This document shows positions 1 through 8,500 of a DNA stretch of 64,000 nucleotides, piece by piece. The notes under the pieces are model-generated. The model saw only the letters and a list, made by a program, of their open reading frames with translations, searched no databases and was not told the origin of the DNA. The position numbers and the translations under genes were made by a program. Source of the DNA: Nocardia pseudovaccinii NBRC 100343. Its GTDB lineage: Bacteria > Actinomycetota > Actinomycetes > Mycobacteriales > Mycobacteriaceae. Numbering within the stretch: position 1 is the stretch's first letter; each line of letters opens with the position of its first letter. The stretch covers positions 1 to 64,000 of the forward strand of contig NZ_BDBY01000043.1 of NCBI RefSeq assembly GCF_001613225.1, read 5' to 3'.

Positions 1-48
1 GATACCAGCCGTCTGGACGCCCACAGCGTTTCCATCGAACATTGCCAT
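1..48 (-). CDS. Partial CDS, N-terminus only (16 codons)
   Basis: Reading leftwards from an ATG at 48-46, an open frame gives M-A-M-F-D-G-N-A-V-G-V-Q-T-A-G-I and runs off the window edge. It lies on the same strand as, and downstream of, the left type VII operon. The short amphipathic start would suit a small ESX-associated protein, but 16 residues are too few for a family call. A second in-frame ATG at codon 3 (42-40) is possible. No strong Shine-Dalgarno is visible; the bases just upstream on the minus strand read TTTTGAGAA. It may be the last gene of the operon or the first of the next one. Confidence 0.4.
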   Translation of the reverse strand, partial: MAMFDGNAVGVQTAGI

Positions 49-234
49 TTCTCAAAACCTTTCGTTACAGATGATCTGGATCGGAGATCGCGATGATCTC
101 CGATGCGGGGTTCGAAACGGAGCTACTGCGGCGGCCCCCTCCCCCGCGCATGTTGTCCGATAGCGCCGTAATCGTCTGCATGACAGAATGTTCGGCATCC
201 GAGGTCGGCAATATCCATCAGTCACCATCCAGGA
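49..234. other. Intergenic region between left operon end and partial gene
   Basis: 186 bp without a convincing gene. Besides the stem-loop at 80-104 I see nothing recognisable. The short frames here are high-GC noise. Confidence 0.5.
80..104. repeat. Perfect inverted repeat, 10-bp arms, 5-nt loop
   Basis: The arms are ATCGGAGATC (80-89) and its exact reverse complement (95-104), with loop GCGAT. The repeat lies downstream of the minus-strand operon (stop at 235) and upstream of the partial gene starting at 48. There is no T-run after either arm, so it is not a classical intrinsic terminator. It could be an operator, a processing stem or a leader structure for the partial gene. Confidence 0.45.
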
Positions 235-1926
235 TCAGACCGCGAAACCGGCTGCGGCGCGGTTGTGCCGCAGCCGGAATCGCTGTTCGAACTCTTCGGT
301 ATAGATCGACGGCGCGACCGAGGACGACGACTGTTCGATCACCCCGTCGTCGGCGACGTAGAAGATGGCGCGGCCGATGGCGATCTCCCCTGGCCGAGTG
401 GGAACGAACACCATCCAGCCCACGCTGAGACGCTCGGCGACCAGCTCGTCGAGCGGATAGTCGGTGGTGTCGAGGCCAAGACCGTCGATGTACGCACGGA
501 CCAGCGCGATCGCCCGATCCTGCGGCAGGTCCTCGGGGACCGTCGTCACCAACCCTGCCATCGACAGCTGATGCAACGCGCCATCGATATCGTCGCCGGG
601 ATCGGTGAACAGCGCGGCCATGGTATCGCGAGTAACCACGCCCGCCTCCGCGGCAGCAACCAAAGCCGCTGCCGCAGTGCGCAATTCGTCGTCCGGTGCG
701 TCACTGAGCACACCGCACACCACGTCGATCGCGGTGTCGGCGGTCCAGATACCGGGCACTGCCGGGGCGAGGAGGTCCGAAGTAGGCGACTCACCGCGAT
801 GCCAACTGCCGCCCTCCCACCAGTAGCAGAACGACAGCAGCCCGCGTGTCACACGAGGATTGAGCACCTGATGGGCCATCCACTCCGGAGCGCCCGCGTA
901 CAGGTCCGGCAGCGGTGCGCCCTCGTTGTAGGCCGCGTCCAGTGCCGGCGCGTCCCACATCCCACCCGACAGCACCGCCCGGCCACCCGGCAGCACGTAC
1001 AATGTGGACCCGCTACGCGCCGCACCCTCGAACAGACCGAGCGAGGGCAGAATTCGCGGACCCCATTCCGAGCCCACCGCCACGAACGCCGCCGCGATCA
1101 CCGCCCAGCGCGCCCACAACACCGGTAGCACGGGGAAGTCGTCCATGGACCGCACCGCCATGACACCGGCCTCCCGGTCAGCACGGGCCTGCGCGGCGGC
1201 CTGCTGCGGCGACCGCCACTGCCGATTGTCATGCCCGATATAGGCGGCCAGCCACACCGGCAACCATTGCCGCGGAAACGCCTCGAGATCGGCCAGATAC
1301 GCCTCCGGCGCCAACATGTGCTCGCCCGGGAACGGATCGTCGCCGTAGTCGTAGTCGACCTCCAGGTCGCCGTCGCGATCGACGTCGATCATCATTCGCC
1401 ACCAAGGACCGTCGCCGAGCCCCGCCGACACCTCGCGCTGCCGCTCGACCAGTTCCAGGATCTCCGCCGACGGCTCGACCTGGGCGACCTGATCGGCGGC
1501 GTCGTAATAGAGGACGGTGCGTACCCCGCCGGCGACAGTGAGCGCGAACACCGCCTCCAGACGACTCCAGCCCTCCGGACCAGCCGCCGCCAGCTCACGC
1601 GCGACCTGCTGTGTCAGCTCGTTCGCCCGGTCCTCGATCGATGGCGTGGCCTCGGCCGAATCTTCCTCCGGCGCAGCCGAATCCGGCGCATCTGCGGTAG
1701 CAGGTTCGGGGGACTCCAGGGCGGGTGGCGCTGCCTCCGAGTCAGGCGCATCCGCTTCCCGGGAAGATGAATCTGCGTGCAGGGAAGGCGAATCTTCCTC
1801 GGGCGCAGTCATATCCGATAACTGCGGGGTAGCCGACGGCGTAGGCTGCGACGGTCCGGCGCCCATCGCGAAGGCGATGTCCGGCCCACTGCCCTCCGCA
1901 GGGGTGTTGTGCTGCGATTCGGTCAT
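235..1926 (-). CDS. 563-aa protein with YezG-like immunity segment
   Basis: The last full gene of the left operon. The ATG at 1926-1924 is chosen because it lies 4 bp after the stop of the WXG100-like gene (1931-1933) and follows a GGGGG tract. Any longer frame would run through that gene. Residues 1-100 are a disordered Ala/Glu/Ser/Pro segment. About 105-230 resembles YezG-like (DUF600-type) immunity domains: a beta-rich stretch with Trp-Trp, an acidic D-x-E-V-D-Y-D-Y-x-D-D-P-F segment and then L-x-P-E-A-Y-L-A-D-L-E-x-F-P-R. The middle (250-450) is Ala/Trp-rich and unassigned. The C-terminus (about 470-563) has a second compact alpha/beta segment ending R-F-R-L-R-H-N. There is no signal peptide. 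Position beside toxin-like WXG100_2 genes supports a cytosolic immunity role. That role is inferred, and the target is unknown. Confidence 0.8.
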   Translation of the reverse strand: MTESQHNTPAEGSGPDIAFAMGAGPSQPTPSATPQLSDMTAPEEDSPSLHADSSSREADAPDSEAAPPALESPEPATADAPDSAAPEEDSAEATPSIEDRANELTQQVARELAAAGPEGWSRLEAVFALTVAGGVRTVLYYDAADQVAQVEPSAEILELVERQREVSAGLGDGPWWRMMIDVDRDGDLEVDYDYGDDPFPGEHMLAPEAYLADLEAFPRQWLPVWLAAYIGHDNRQWRSPQQAAAQARADREAGVMAVRSMDDFPVLPVLWARWAVIAAAFVAVGSEWGPRILPSLGLFEGAARSGSTLYVLPGGRAVLSGGMWDAPALDAAYNEGAPLPDLYAGAPEWMAHQVLNPRVTRGLLSFCYWWEGGSWHRGESPTSDLLAPAVPGIWTADTAIDVVCGVLSDAPDDELRTAAAALVAAAEAGVVTRDTMAALFTDPGDDIDGALHQLSMAGLVTTVPEDLPQDRAIALVRAYIDGLGLDTTDYPLDELVAERLSVGWMVFVPTRPGEIAIGRAIFYVADDGVIEQSSSSVAPSIYTEEFEQRFRLRHNRAAAGFAV

Positions 1927-1930
1927 CGGA

Positions 1931-2236
1931 TCACGCCCCCGAATCCATTGTGTCCATCTTGTCCGCGGCACCGGACATGCCGTCGCCGAACTTCTTTCCC
2001 GAACCGGCCATGTTGTCGCCGCCGTCGAGCAGGTTCTTCGAGGAGTTCCCGTAACCCTTGTCACCCTTGACGAACTTGTCGCCGTAATCGTCGTGGCCCC
2101 ACGGATAGCTCTTGCTCTGCAACGTATTCCGCAGCGTGGACATGATCTCCGCCGTCTTCCGGCCGACCTCGTCCATCTTCCCCGCGGCCTGCCGCAAACG
2201 CGTGGTATCCACCCGGACCCTGCGTTGTTCTGCCAT
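1931..2236 (-). CDS. PWG-type WXG100/ESAT-6-like protein, 101 aa
   Basis: A small, all-helical, highly charged protein of the length usual for WXG100 proteins. The N-terminal helix (R-V-R-V-D-T-T-R-L-R-Q-A-A) is typical of the family. The turn carries P-W-G-H-D-D-Y-G rather than W-x-G. The pattern P-W-G-x-D-x-x-G-x-K-F-x-x-G-x-x-G-Y recurs in the ESX-like protein at 62462 that closes the opposite operon, so the two are paralogues. The C-terminal third is Gly/Asp/Lys-rich. Its ATG is preceded by AGGAA five bases away. It lies 24 bp after the EspG-like gene and 4 bp before the next gene. Known relatives are secreted by type VII systems, usually as dimers or with larger partner substrates. Confidence 0.82.
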   Translation of the reverse strand: MAEQRRVRVDTTRLRQAAGKMDEVGRKTAEIMSTLRNTLQSKSYPWGHDDYGDKFVKGDKGYGNSSKNLLDGGDNMAGSGKKFGDGMSGAADKMDTMDSGA

Positions 2237-2260
2237 GTCAGTTCCTGTCGTGGTTCGGGG

Positions 2261-3070
2261 TCAGTACCGGTCCTCGGAACGCCCTGATTCCCAATGGGTT
2301 TCGAGACGCTCCAGCAATTGGGCGATATCTCTGTCGATCCGCGCGGCGAGCTGTCGCCGGCTGGTTCCGACCGCAACCGGCGCCTCATCCAACGACATCA
2401 CGTACCGGCCGTCGCCTGGCATGTCGCGCCACAGCATCTTCGTCTCGTGAATCCCGCGTGGGCCGTACTTCGACCGGCCCTGCACCACCATGATCGAGCC
2501 GGTGAGATCGGCACGCTGCCGGAAGAACCGCTGCGTCTGAGCTACCGGCCTGTCGTCGACGTTGTCCCAGATGAGGCTGTCTCTCCAGGCCGGCGTGACG
2601 TGCTCGGCCGGGTCGGTGACGATCGGAATGTCGGGCATCTGCCCGGCTTCCACCGCCGGAAGGGCCTTCACTACCGTCGCGGCCAATGTGTTCGGATCAC
2701 ATTCGGTGACGGCGACCATCGGCGAGTCGTAGGTGAGATTTCCCGGCACCTGTGCAAACGCATATCCGAGCGCACCCGACCGTGCGACGTGCAGGTGGAG
2801 CCTCTTGTCCATATCGTCCCGGCTCTGCTCGTCCCAGCCGCGGACGCGTATATACAGTTCGGGCGCGCGCAGCACCTCGATCACCCCGTCGAACGAGCCG
2901 TCCAGGCGACGCTGCAGGTCCTCCCACACCACGCGCCTGCGCGCCGCCATCTCGTGCACCATGACGTCCTCGGTGCTTTCGAACCACAGCGGCTGCGGCA
3001 GCGACCCGGCACGATAGCGGTCGCACAGTACGAGAAACTCGAGGCAGGTGAACTTCCACTGCTGAGTCAC
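2261..3070 (-). CDS. ESX secretion-associated EspG-family chaperone
   Basis: 269 aa, close to the family norm. EspG proteins are cytosolic chaperones that bind ESX substrates (PE-PPE pairs in mycobacteria) and deliver them for export. The N-terminus has the family's W-K-F-T-x-L-E-F-L-V-L-C opening and a Leu-Pro-x-Pro-Leu segment near residue 25. The C-terminal third has the G-D-G-R-Y strand followed by a helix rich in Arg and Leu (about 225-265). The start is GTG at 3070-3068, overlapping the TGA of the preceding gene (3069-3067) in a GTGA junction, so translation is probably coupled. A weak GAGG lies about 13 bases upstream. The likely clients are the products of the neighbouring WXG100_2 and ESX-like genes. 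No PE or PPE gene is in the window. Confidence 0.88.
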   Translation of the reverse strand: MTQQWKFTCLEFLVLCDRYRAGSLPQPLWFESTEDVMVHEMAARRRVVWEDLQRRLDGSFDGVIEVLRAPELYIRVRGWDEQSRDDMDKRLHLHVARSGALGYAFAQVPGNLTYDSPMVAVTECDPNTLAATVVKALPAVEAGQMPDIPIVTDPAEHVTPAWRDSLIWDNVDDRPVAQTQRFFRQRADLTGSIMVVQGRSKYGPRGIHETKMLWRDMPGDGRYVMSLDEAPVAVGTSRRQLAARIDRDIAQLLERLETHWESGRSEDRY

Positions 3071-5598
3071 GGCTCGATCACCGGCCTCACCCGATCCACA
3101 TCGGGCCCGACGATCTCGTCGAAATTGCTCACGGTGTCGAGGAACTTGGCGCGTTTGTGGCCCTGGCCGCCGTTCTGTCCGCCCATACCGCCGCCCATAC
3201 CGCCCATCGGCGGCGCCATCGGGCCCGCGGGACTCCCTCCTCGCGATGATGTCGGCGTGGCGGATATCACCTCATTCCCGTTCTGAATCGCCGCCCGCGG
3301 GAACAACTTCGACGAATCGGCCGGATGCGCGGCGTTGACCTGCGAATGCACACCGCCGTCGCCACCGCCGGCAAGTCCGGCGCCACCGCCCCCACCCCTG
3401 AGAGCGGACGCCAGCTCGGTGGGGAGCGCGTCTGCCAAGCTACCGAGATGTTGCGGTTCGGCGATGCCCGGAATCCCGACCATGCCGGAATTCGCGAGAC
3501 CGGCGATCACTTCCGTGCCTGCCTTCGTGACGGCTTCCACGACCCCCTTGATCCCGTCGGTCAACGTCCTGAGCAGCTCCGCACCGCCCTGGCCCCCGCC
3601 GCCCAGGGTGTGCCCCAGGTTCTGCAGCGTTTCCGGGCTCAGGTTGCGCAGCGCCTCCGGGTTCAGGTTCTTCAGTGCCTCGGGCCCGAGGCCCCCGAGC
3701 AGGTCGTTGCCGAACTTCTGCAGCTCCTGCGGGTCCATGCTCTGCAGCAGGTCGGAGCCCAGCTTCTGCAGCGCCTCCGGGGTCATCTGCTTCAGCAGTT
3801 CCGGGTTCAAGCCGCCGAGCAGATCGGCCCCGATCTTCTGCAGTGTCTCGGGGTCCAGGTCCTTCAGCGGGTTCTTGCCCTGGAGCAGATCGTTGAGCAG
3901 ATCCTGCGGCGATTTCGGCGCCTTCGGCGATCCGGGAGGCGGAGGGTTCTTGAGGACAGGGTTGTTCGGCCGGTCAGACTTATTCTTGCCGTCGTCGCCC
4001 TGGTTACCGCCGTGTCCGTTCGAGTTGCCGTTGGTGTACGGGTTCGAGTCACCGTCACCATTCTTGCCACCGACATCCCCGAGGCCCTTCTTGTAGCCGT
4101 CCTCGTAACCGCCCCTGTACTCCGGGCTGTTCTTGTCGATGCCGCTGCCGCCGCCCTTACCGGTACCATCGCCCGGACCATTACCCTGACCACCGGGACC
4201 ATTACCCTGACCACCGGGACCATTACCCTGACCACCGGGACCATTACCCTGACCACCGGGACCATTGCCGCCGCCACCTTGATTGCCGCCTTGGTTGTTA
4301 CCGCCGTTCTTGCCGCCGCCCTCCTTCAGGCCTTGGTTGTAGCCGTCCTGGTAGCCGGCCTTGTAATCCGGGCTGTTCTTGTTGATATTTCCGTTGTTAT
4401 TACCATTACCATTACCATTGTTGTTCTTGTCGTTGTTCTTGTCGTTGTTCTTGTCGTTGTTCTTGTCGTTGTTCTTGTCGTTGTTCTTGTCGTTGTTCTT
4501 GTCGTTGCCGTTGCCCTTATTCTTATCGCCGTCACCCTTGTTGTCCGGCGGTGGAGGCGGGGGCGCCGGCTGAGTGACGGAACCAGTCACGGTCACCACA
4601 GGCATAGCATTGACGGCGCCAGCGATACCCGGCTCATAGACCGCCTTGTAGGTTTCACGATAGCCGTCGACCCAACTTCGCTTTTGACAATCGGTACCAT
4701 TATTACTGTGCACGCTGGCCGGGGGCGTGTCATTGAACATGGCATAAATCCACTTTGCGCAATAAATCAGATCGGCACCCAAATTATCCAGACTGGTGGC
4801 GAAGGTACGCGAATTTTCGGTGAAGCGCTTTATCGCATTACCGGCTTTGTCCGCCCCGTCGCCAGTCCACATTTCGGCGGTGACCTTTTTCAGCGAGCCG
4901 TTCAGTTCGTCGAGATCACCCCTGAGCTTCTCGGCGATCCACTTGTACTGGACACCGGATTCCATCGCTACCCAATCGCTGTTCTGCAGCGATTGGCCGA
5001 ATTCTTTGAATCGTTCGAAACCCCAGCCACTGGCATCCGAAACCCAGATCGGATTGCCATTGTCGGGGCTCGGCGGTGGCGTCGGCGCCGTGGGGTGGTC
5101 TCCCGTGTTCGAGGGGGTGTAATCCTTCCGATCATTCGGCACATACCCCTTCGGCGCGATGGAATCCACCTTGTTCAGGTCGCCGACCTTTGCGAAATCT
5201 TTCGCCGCATCATCATCGGTCTTCAGATATTGTTTACACGCACTGATGAATGTGTCGCCCATATCCTCCATAATGAGCTTCAACATATCCATCGCCTCGA
5301 GCACGCTGACGGCTTTACGGTTGAAACGGTCCGTCAGCTCTTTACCACCCGTTTCATCAGAAAATTCCTTCATGCGCGTCATACCATGGCTGTTGATATG
5401 CCCCTTGTACCAATCCAGTTTTCCGATCATGTCGTGGCATGCCTGCGCACACGCTGCGAAAGCCTTCGTATCGGCCTTCAGCAGATTGGCCTGCAACTTG
5501 TGCGTATCCGCCTTTGTGCGCAGATCGTGCCAGTCGTCGCGATCGGTCTTGGTCGTATCGTCGATCTTCGGTTTGTCGTCTTTTTTCTCGTCAGCCAT
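3067..5598 (-). CDS. 843-aa secreted-type protein with two ESX-like helical domains and low-complexity repeats
   Basis: ATG at 5598-5596, behind AGGAG with seven-base spacing. It overlaps the end of the 1967-aa gene by 8 bp. Residues 20-145 form a helical domain. Residues 190-300 form a second WXG100-like domain with M-W-T-G-D-G-A-D-K-A at the turn. After about residue 330 the protein is low complexity: Pro-rich, then Asn-Asp-Lys repeats encoded by a 12-nt unit, then Gly-rich repeats from a 21-nt unit. Y-x-x-G-Y-x-x-G-Y-x-x-G-L motifs recur between them. Around 570-690 a leucine-rich 20-23-residue repeat (P-E-x-L-Q-x-x-G-x-D-L-L) occurs. The C-terminus is Gly/Met-rich. I do not recognise a catalytic domain. 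It is probably a type VII substrate or surface protein served by the adjacent EspG homologue. Confidence 0.82.
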   Translation of the reverse strand: MADEKKDDKPKIDDTTKTDRDDWHDLRTKADTHKLQANLLKADTKAFAACAQACHDMIGKLDWYKGHINSHGMTRMKEFSDETGGKELTDRFNRKAVSVLEAMDMLKLIMEDMGDTFISACKQYLKTDDDAAKDFAKVGDLNKVDSIAPKGYVPNDRKDYTPSNTGDHPTAPTPPPSPDNGNPIWVSDASGWGFERFKEFGQSLQNSDWVAMESGVQYKWIAEKLRGDLDELNGSLKKVTAEMWTGDGADKAGNAIKRFTENSRTFATSLDNLGADLIYCAKWIYAMFNDTPPASVHSNNGTDCQKRSWVDGYRETYKAVYEPGIAGAVNAMPVVTVTGSVTQPAPPPPPPDNKGDGDKNKGNGNDKNNDKNNDKNNDKNNDKNNDKNNDKNNNGNGNGNNNGNINKNSPDYKAGYQDGYNQGLKEGGGKNGGNNQGGNQGGGGNGPGGQGNGPGGQGNGPGGQGNGPGGQGNGPGDGTGKGGGSGIDKNSPEYRGGYEDGYKKGLGDVGGKNGDGDSNPYTNGNSNGHGGNQGDDGKNKSDRPNNPVLKNPPPPGSPKAPKSPQDLLNDLLQGKNPLKDLDPETLQKIGADLLGGLNPELLKQMTPEALQKLGSDLLQSMDPQELQKFGNDLLGGLGPEALKNLNPEALRNLSPETLQNLGHTLGGGGQGGAELLRTLTDGIKGVVEAVTKAGTEVIAGLANSGMVGIPGIAEPQHLGSLADALPTELASALRGGGGGAGLAGGGDGGVHSQVNAAHPADSSKLFPRAAIQNGNEVISATPTSSRGGSPAGPMAPPMGGMGGGMGGQNGGQGHKRAKFLDTVSNFDEIVGPDVDRVRPVIEP
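3606..3870 (-). repeat. Leucine-rich 20-23-residue repeat inside the 843-aa protein
   Basis: Several degenerate tandem copies of P-E-x-L-Q-x-x-G-x-D-L-L-x-x-L. At DNA level a recurring segment carries CTGCAG and GAG-CAG-style codons. The pattern suggests an amphipathic helical solenoid or coiled segment. Confidence 0.6.
4178..4266 (-). repeat. 21-nt tandem repeat (Q-G-N-G-P-G-G), about four copies
   Basis: On the plus strand the unit reads ACCATTACCCTGACCACCGGG, repeated head to tail almost without change. All copies are in frame and encode a Gly/Asn/Gln linker. Such perfect short repeats are prone to length change without frameshift. Confidence 0.8.
4420..4507 (-). repeat. 12-nt tandem repeat (N-D-K-N), about seven copies
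   Basis: The plus-strand unit TTGTTCTTGTCG repeats about seven times and encodes Asn-Asp-Lys-Asn on the minus strand. It has lower GC than its surroundings. Because the unit is a multiple of three, slippage would alter linker length but keep the frame. Confidence 0.85.
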
Positions 5599-8500
5599 CG
5601 GTGGTACTCCTCGTGGTCTTCGTGGACGATCGCGCGGTGCTGTCCGGTTCGGATTCGGCGTTCGCAGCTTCCAACGCGAACGGGACATCGGCGGCGGAGT
5701 CGTCGGGTCCGGCCCGCAGCGCGGGCGCCTCGAACGGCGAGGGCATCAGCATCGATTTCGGATTCTTTCGGGGCTTGTCGTCCTTCTTGCGGTCCCGGCG
5801 CGGCGGCTTCTTCGGTCCGGTAGCCGCCCCCGGCGGCGCGGCGGGTGGCGCGGCGCCGGGTGGCGGCGCCCCGCCGGGCGAGGACGACCCGGTGGGTTGG
5901 TGCCCGTCCGGCATCGGTGCCGCAGGCGGCTTCCCCGGCATGGACGGATGCTGCGTCCCGGATCCACCCGGCTGCGACGAGTTCCCCGGCTGCTCCGTAG
6001 CTTTCGGTTGCCCGGGCTCGGACGAATGATCCGGGTTCCCGGGTGCACCCGAATGGCTTCCGGTTCCGGACCCATCCTGGCGGTTTCCGTCGCCCGGAAT
6101 GCCGGGGTGTGCCCCTGCGCCGGGGGTATCCGGAGGACGGCCGACGCCGGGCTCGCCCTGGTGTTCCCCAGTCCCCGACGGATCACGTTGTTCCCCGGCT
6201 CCCAGCCCATCCCGCTGGTCCCCGGCTGCCGGCGCACCCGGATCGTCCTCGGACACCGGTGCGTGCGAAGGATCGCCGGACTTCGGCGCTCCCGAGTGGT
6301 CACCACCGCCCGGCGCACCTGAATTGCTCTCGCCGCCAGGAGCTCTCGAGTCGCCGGGCTGGCCCGGCGACTGCTGCCGGTTCGAGTTGTTCGACGCGTC
6401 CGGACGATCCGACTGACCTCCTCGACCGGGTGCTCCCGGCTGCTCCGGCGCACCCGGCCTGTTCTGTGCGGCCGGATCGTGCGATGCGCCCGGGCGCTCC
6501 CCCGCACCGGGATGCTTCGGTGAGCCGGGCTGATCGGGGGCTCCCTGCTGCCCCGAACCATCGTCCCCGCGGCCTGCGAGCCGGTCGCTTGCGAGTTTGT
6601 CGAGGGCCCCGCGCAGCGCGGACAGGTCAGGCCTGCGAGGACCGCCCTCGCCGCCGGGCGGCGTGAGTTTCGGCGGTGGGCCTGACACACCATTCTGTGA
6701 ACCCGGTCCCGCGCCTCCGGTCTGCTCCGAAGTCGGCGGCCGCAAACCGTCGCCGAGGCCGAAGCTCGAGAAGTCCGGCGACAGCTCGCCCTCCCGGTCA
6801 CTCCCACCACCCGGCGTGACCCGGTCGGACTCACCCGGCGGCGGCGCCATCCCATCCGCGGCATGCAAGTTTTGGAGCATCCGCTTGAGCATCGCCGGGT
6901 CCAGCCGCGGAGCGGGCGGGGGCTGCCGGTTTTCGGGCGGAGAGTTCCGCTCACTACTGGACGAGCCGCCCTCACCGGAGGGACCGGAACTCGAATCACG
7001 CGATCCGCCAAGCGAATTCGGGGCTCTTCCGGAACCGCCATCATGACCGGAACCACCGCCACCGTCATCGGAGCCGCCATGGCGCCCCAAGCCCTCGGGA
7101 CCCTGATCGTTGTCGTAGGGGTCGCGATTCGGCCGATCCCGGTCATATCGATCCTGTGGATCCCAATCGTCGCGGTCACGATCCGGCGGGCCCCAGTTGG
7201 CCTTATCCTGCGGGTCCCAATCGTCCGGGTCGTAGTCCGGCGGGCCCCAATAGTCCGGATCGTGATCCGATGGATCCCGTAGGAAGTGCTCCGGCGGGAC
7301 CTTCTCGTACCCCGGTGGGATCCAGATATCGGTTTCGGGCGCGGTCGGCGCCCGATACCCACCGGGTAGCGGATCGTTGTCGCTCAGGTGGCGTGGCTTG
7401 ATCTTGGCGGTCAGGTCGGCACCGTCGACATAGGGATTCTTGGGGTCGGCCGGCGGCGCGACGGTCCCGTCGGGATCGGAGACGTGCACCTTGTTCTTGC
7501 CGTCGACCGTCCAGGTGGTGCCGTCCCCCCTGGTGCCCCACGAGGTCTTGTCCCCTGCGGTGACCCGCACGGCACCGTCGCCGCGGACCTCGCGGACGGG
7601 GCCGCCATCCGGTTGGTTGACGAAAGCCGTTCCGTCCGTGCGGGTCCCGCGCACCACACCGTCGCCATCGGTGAAACGCACGCCGCGCGGACCGATCTCG
7701 GAGACCGAATCGTCCTCGTGCACGACCCGGAAGCCGTCGCGAGTCCGCTCCAGCTGCGCACCGTTGGACAGCTCGATCGGCTCTTTCATGGACCGGGACT
7801 CGGTGTGTCCGTTCGGCGCGGTGATACGCACGGACCCGCGCGAACCCCGCTCGTAAACTGTGCCGTCGTCATCGAACACCTTGATGCCCTTGGGCGACGA
7901 CTCGAACCCGGTCCCGTCGGGCCGATCCATCTGAACGACACCGGGTTTGCGCGGACCATCCTGACCGAGGCCGCCGAGCCGGTCACGCGACCCGACGTTC
8001 AGGGTGTCGTTCAGGTCGTGATGGATCACAGTCTGATCGGGATGCCGAGTCCGCCCACCGCCCTCGAGATCCGTGGAATCGAATACGACATGCTCGGTGC
8101 CGTCGGGATCCTCGACGGTGACCGCGCCATTGGGCTCGGTGGTCTGCTTGGTCTGGTCGGGACCGGTGATCACGGTGGGCTTCCCCGGCCCGGACTCGAC
8201 CACCGTGTCGTCGGCCTTGTACACGATCTTGTCGCCGGTGGGCGAGGTGAATTCCGCTGCCCCGTTCGGTCTTACGGTCGTGGTCCAGTCGTCCGGAGAC
8301 TTCGTCCGCACCGAACCGTCGCCCAGCACCGTATGCGAGACCCGATCCGGACGGGTGAACGCCGGCGACTGCACACCACTGCCCTTGCCCACGGTCGCCT
8401 CGGAGCGGGCGGCCGGGCCGGTGCCGTCCGGGCCGACGAACACGATCGAATATTCGGGACCGACCTTCATCAACTGCGGATCACCGGTACGGCCCACCAC

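Noticed and set aside
1927..2388. An N-terminal extension of the 563-aa gene
   Set aside because: The extension is Arg-rich and overlaps the whole WXG100-like gene in another frame. The ATG at 1926, 4 bp after that gene, fits operon structure.
4420..4507. A CRISPR array
   Set aside because: The repeat is contiguous with no spacers and is in frame within a coding region.
5599..5688. A longer start for the 843-aa gene
   Set aside because: The extra 30 residues (Arg/Pro-rich) read antiphase through the end of the preceding gene. The ATG at 5598 has a strong AGGAG.
3325..5823. A long plus-strand frame opposite the 843-aa gene
   Set aside because: Its valine/leucine runs are the antisense reading of the 12-nt and 21-nt repeats. 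The minus strand has ESX-type helices and an EspG gene next to it.
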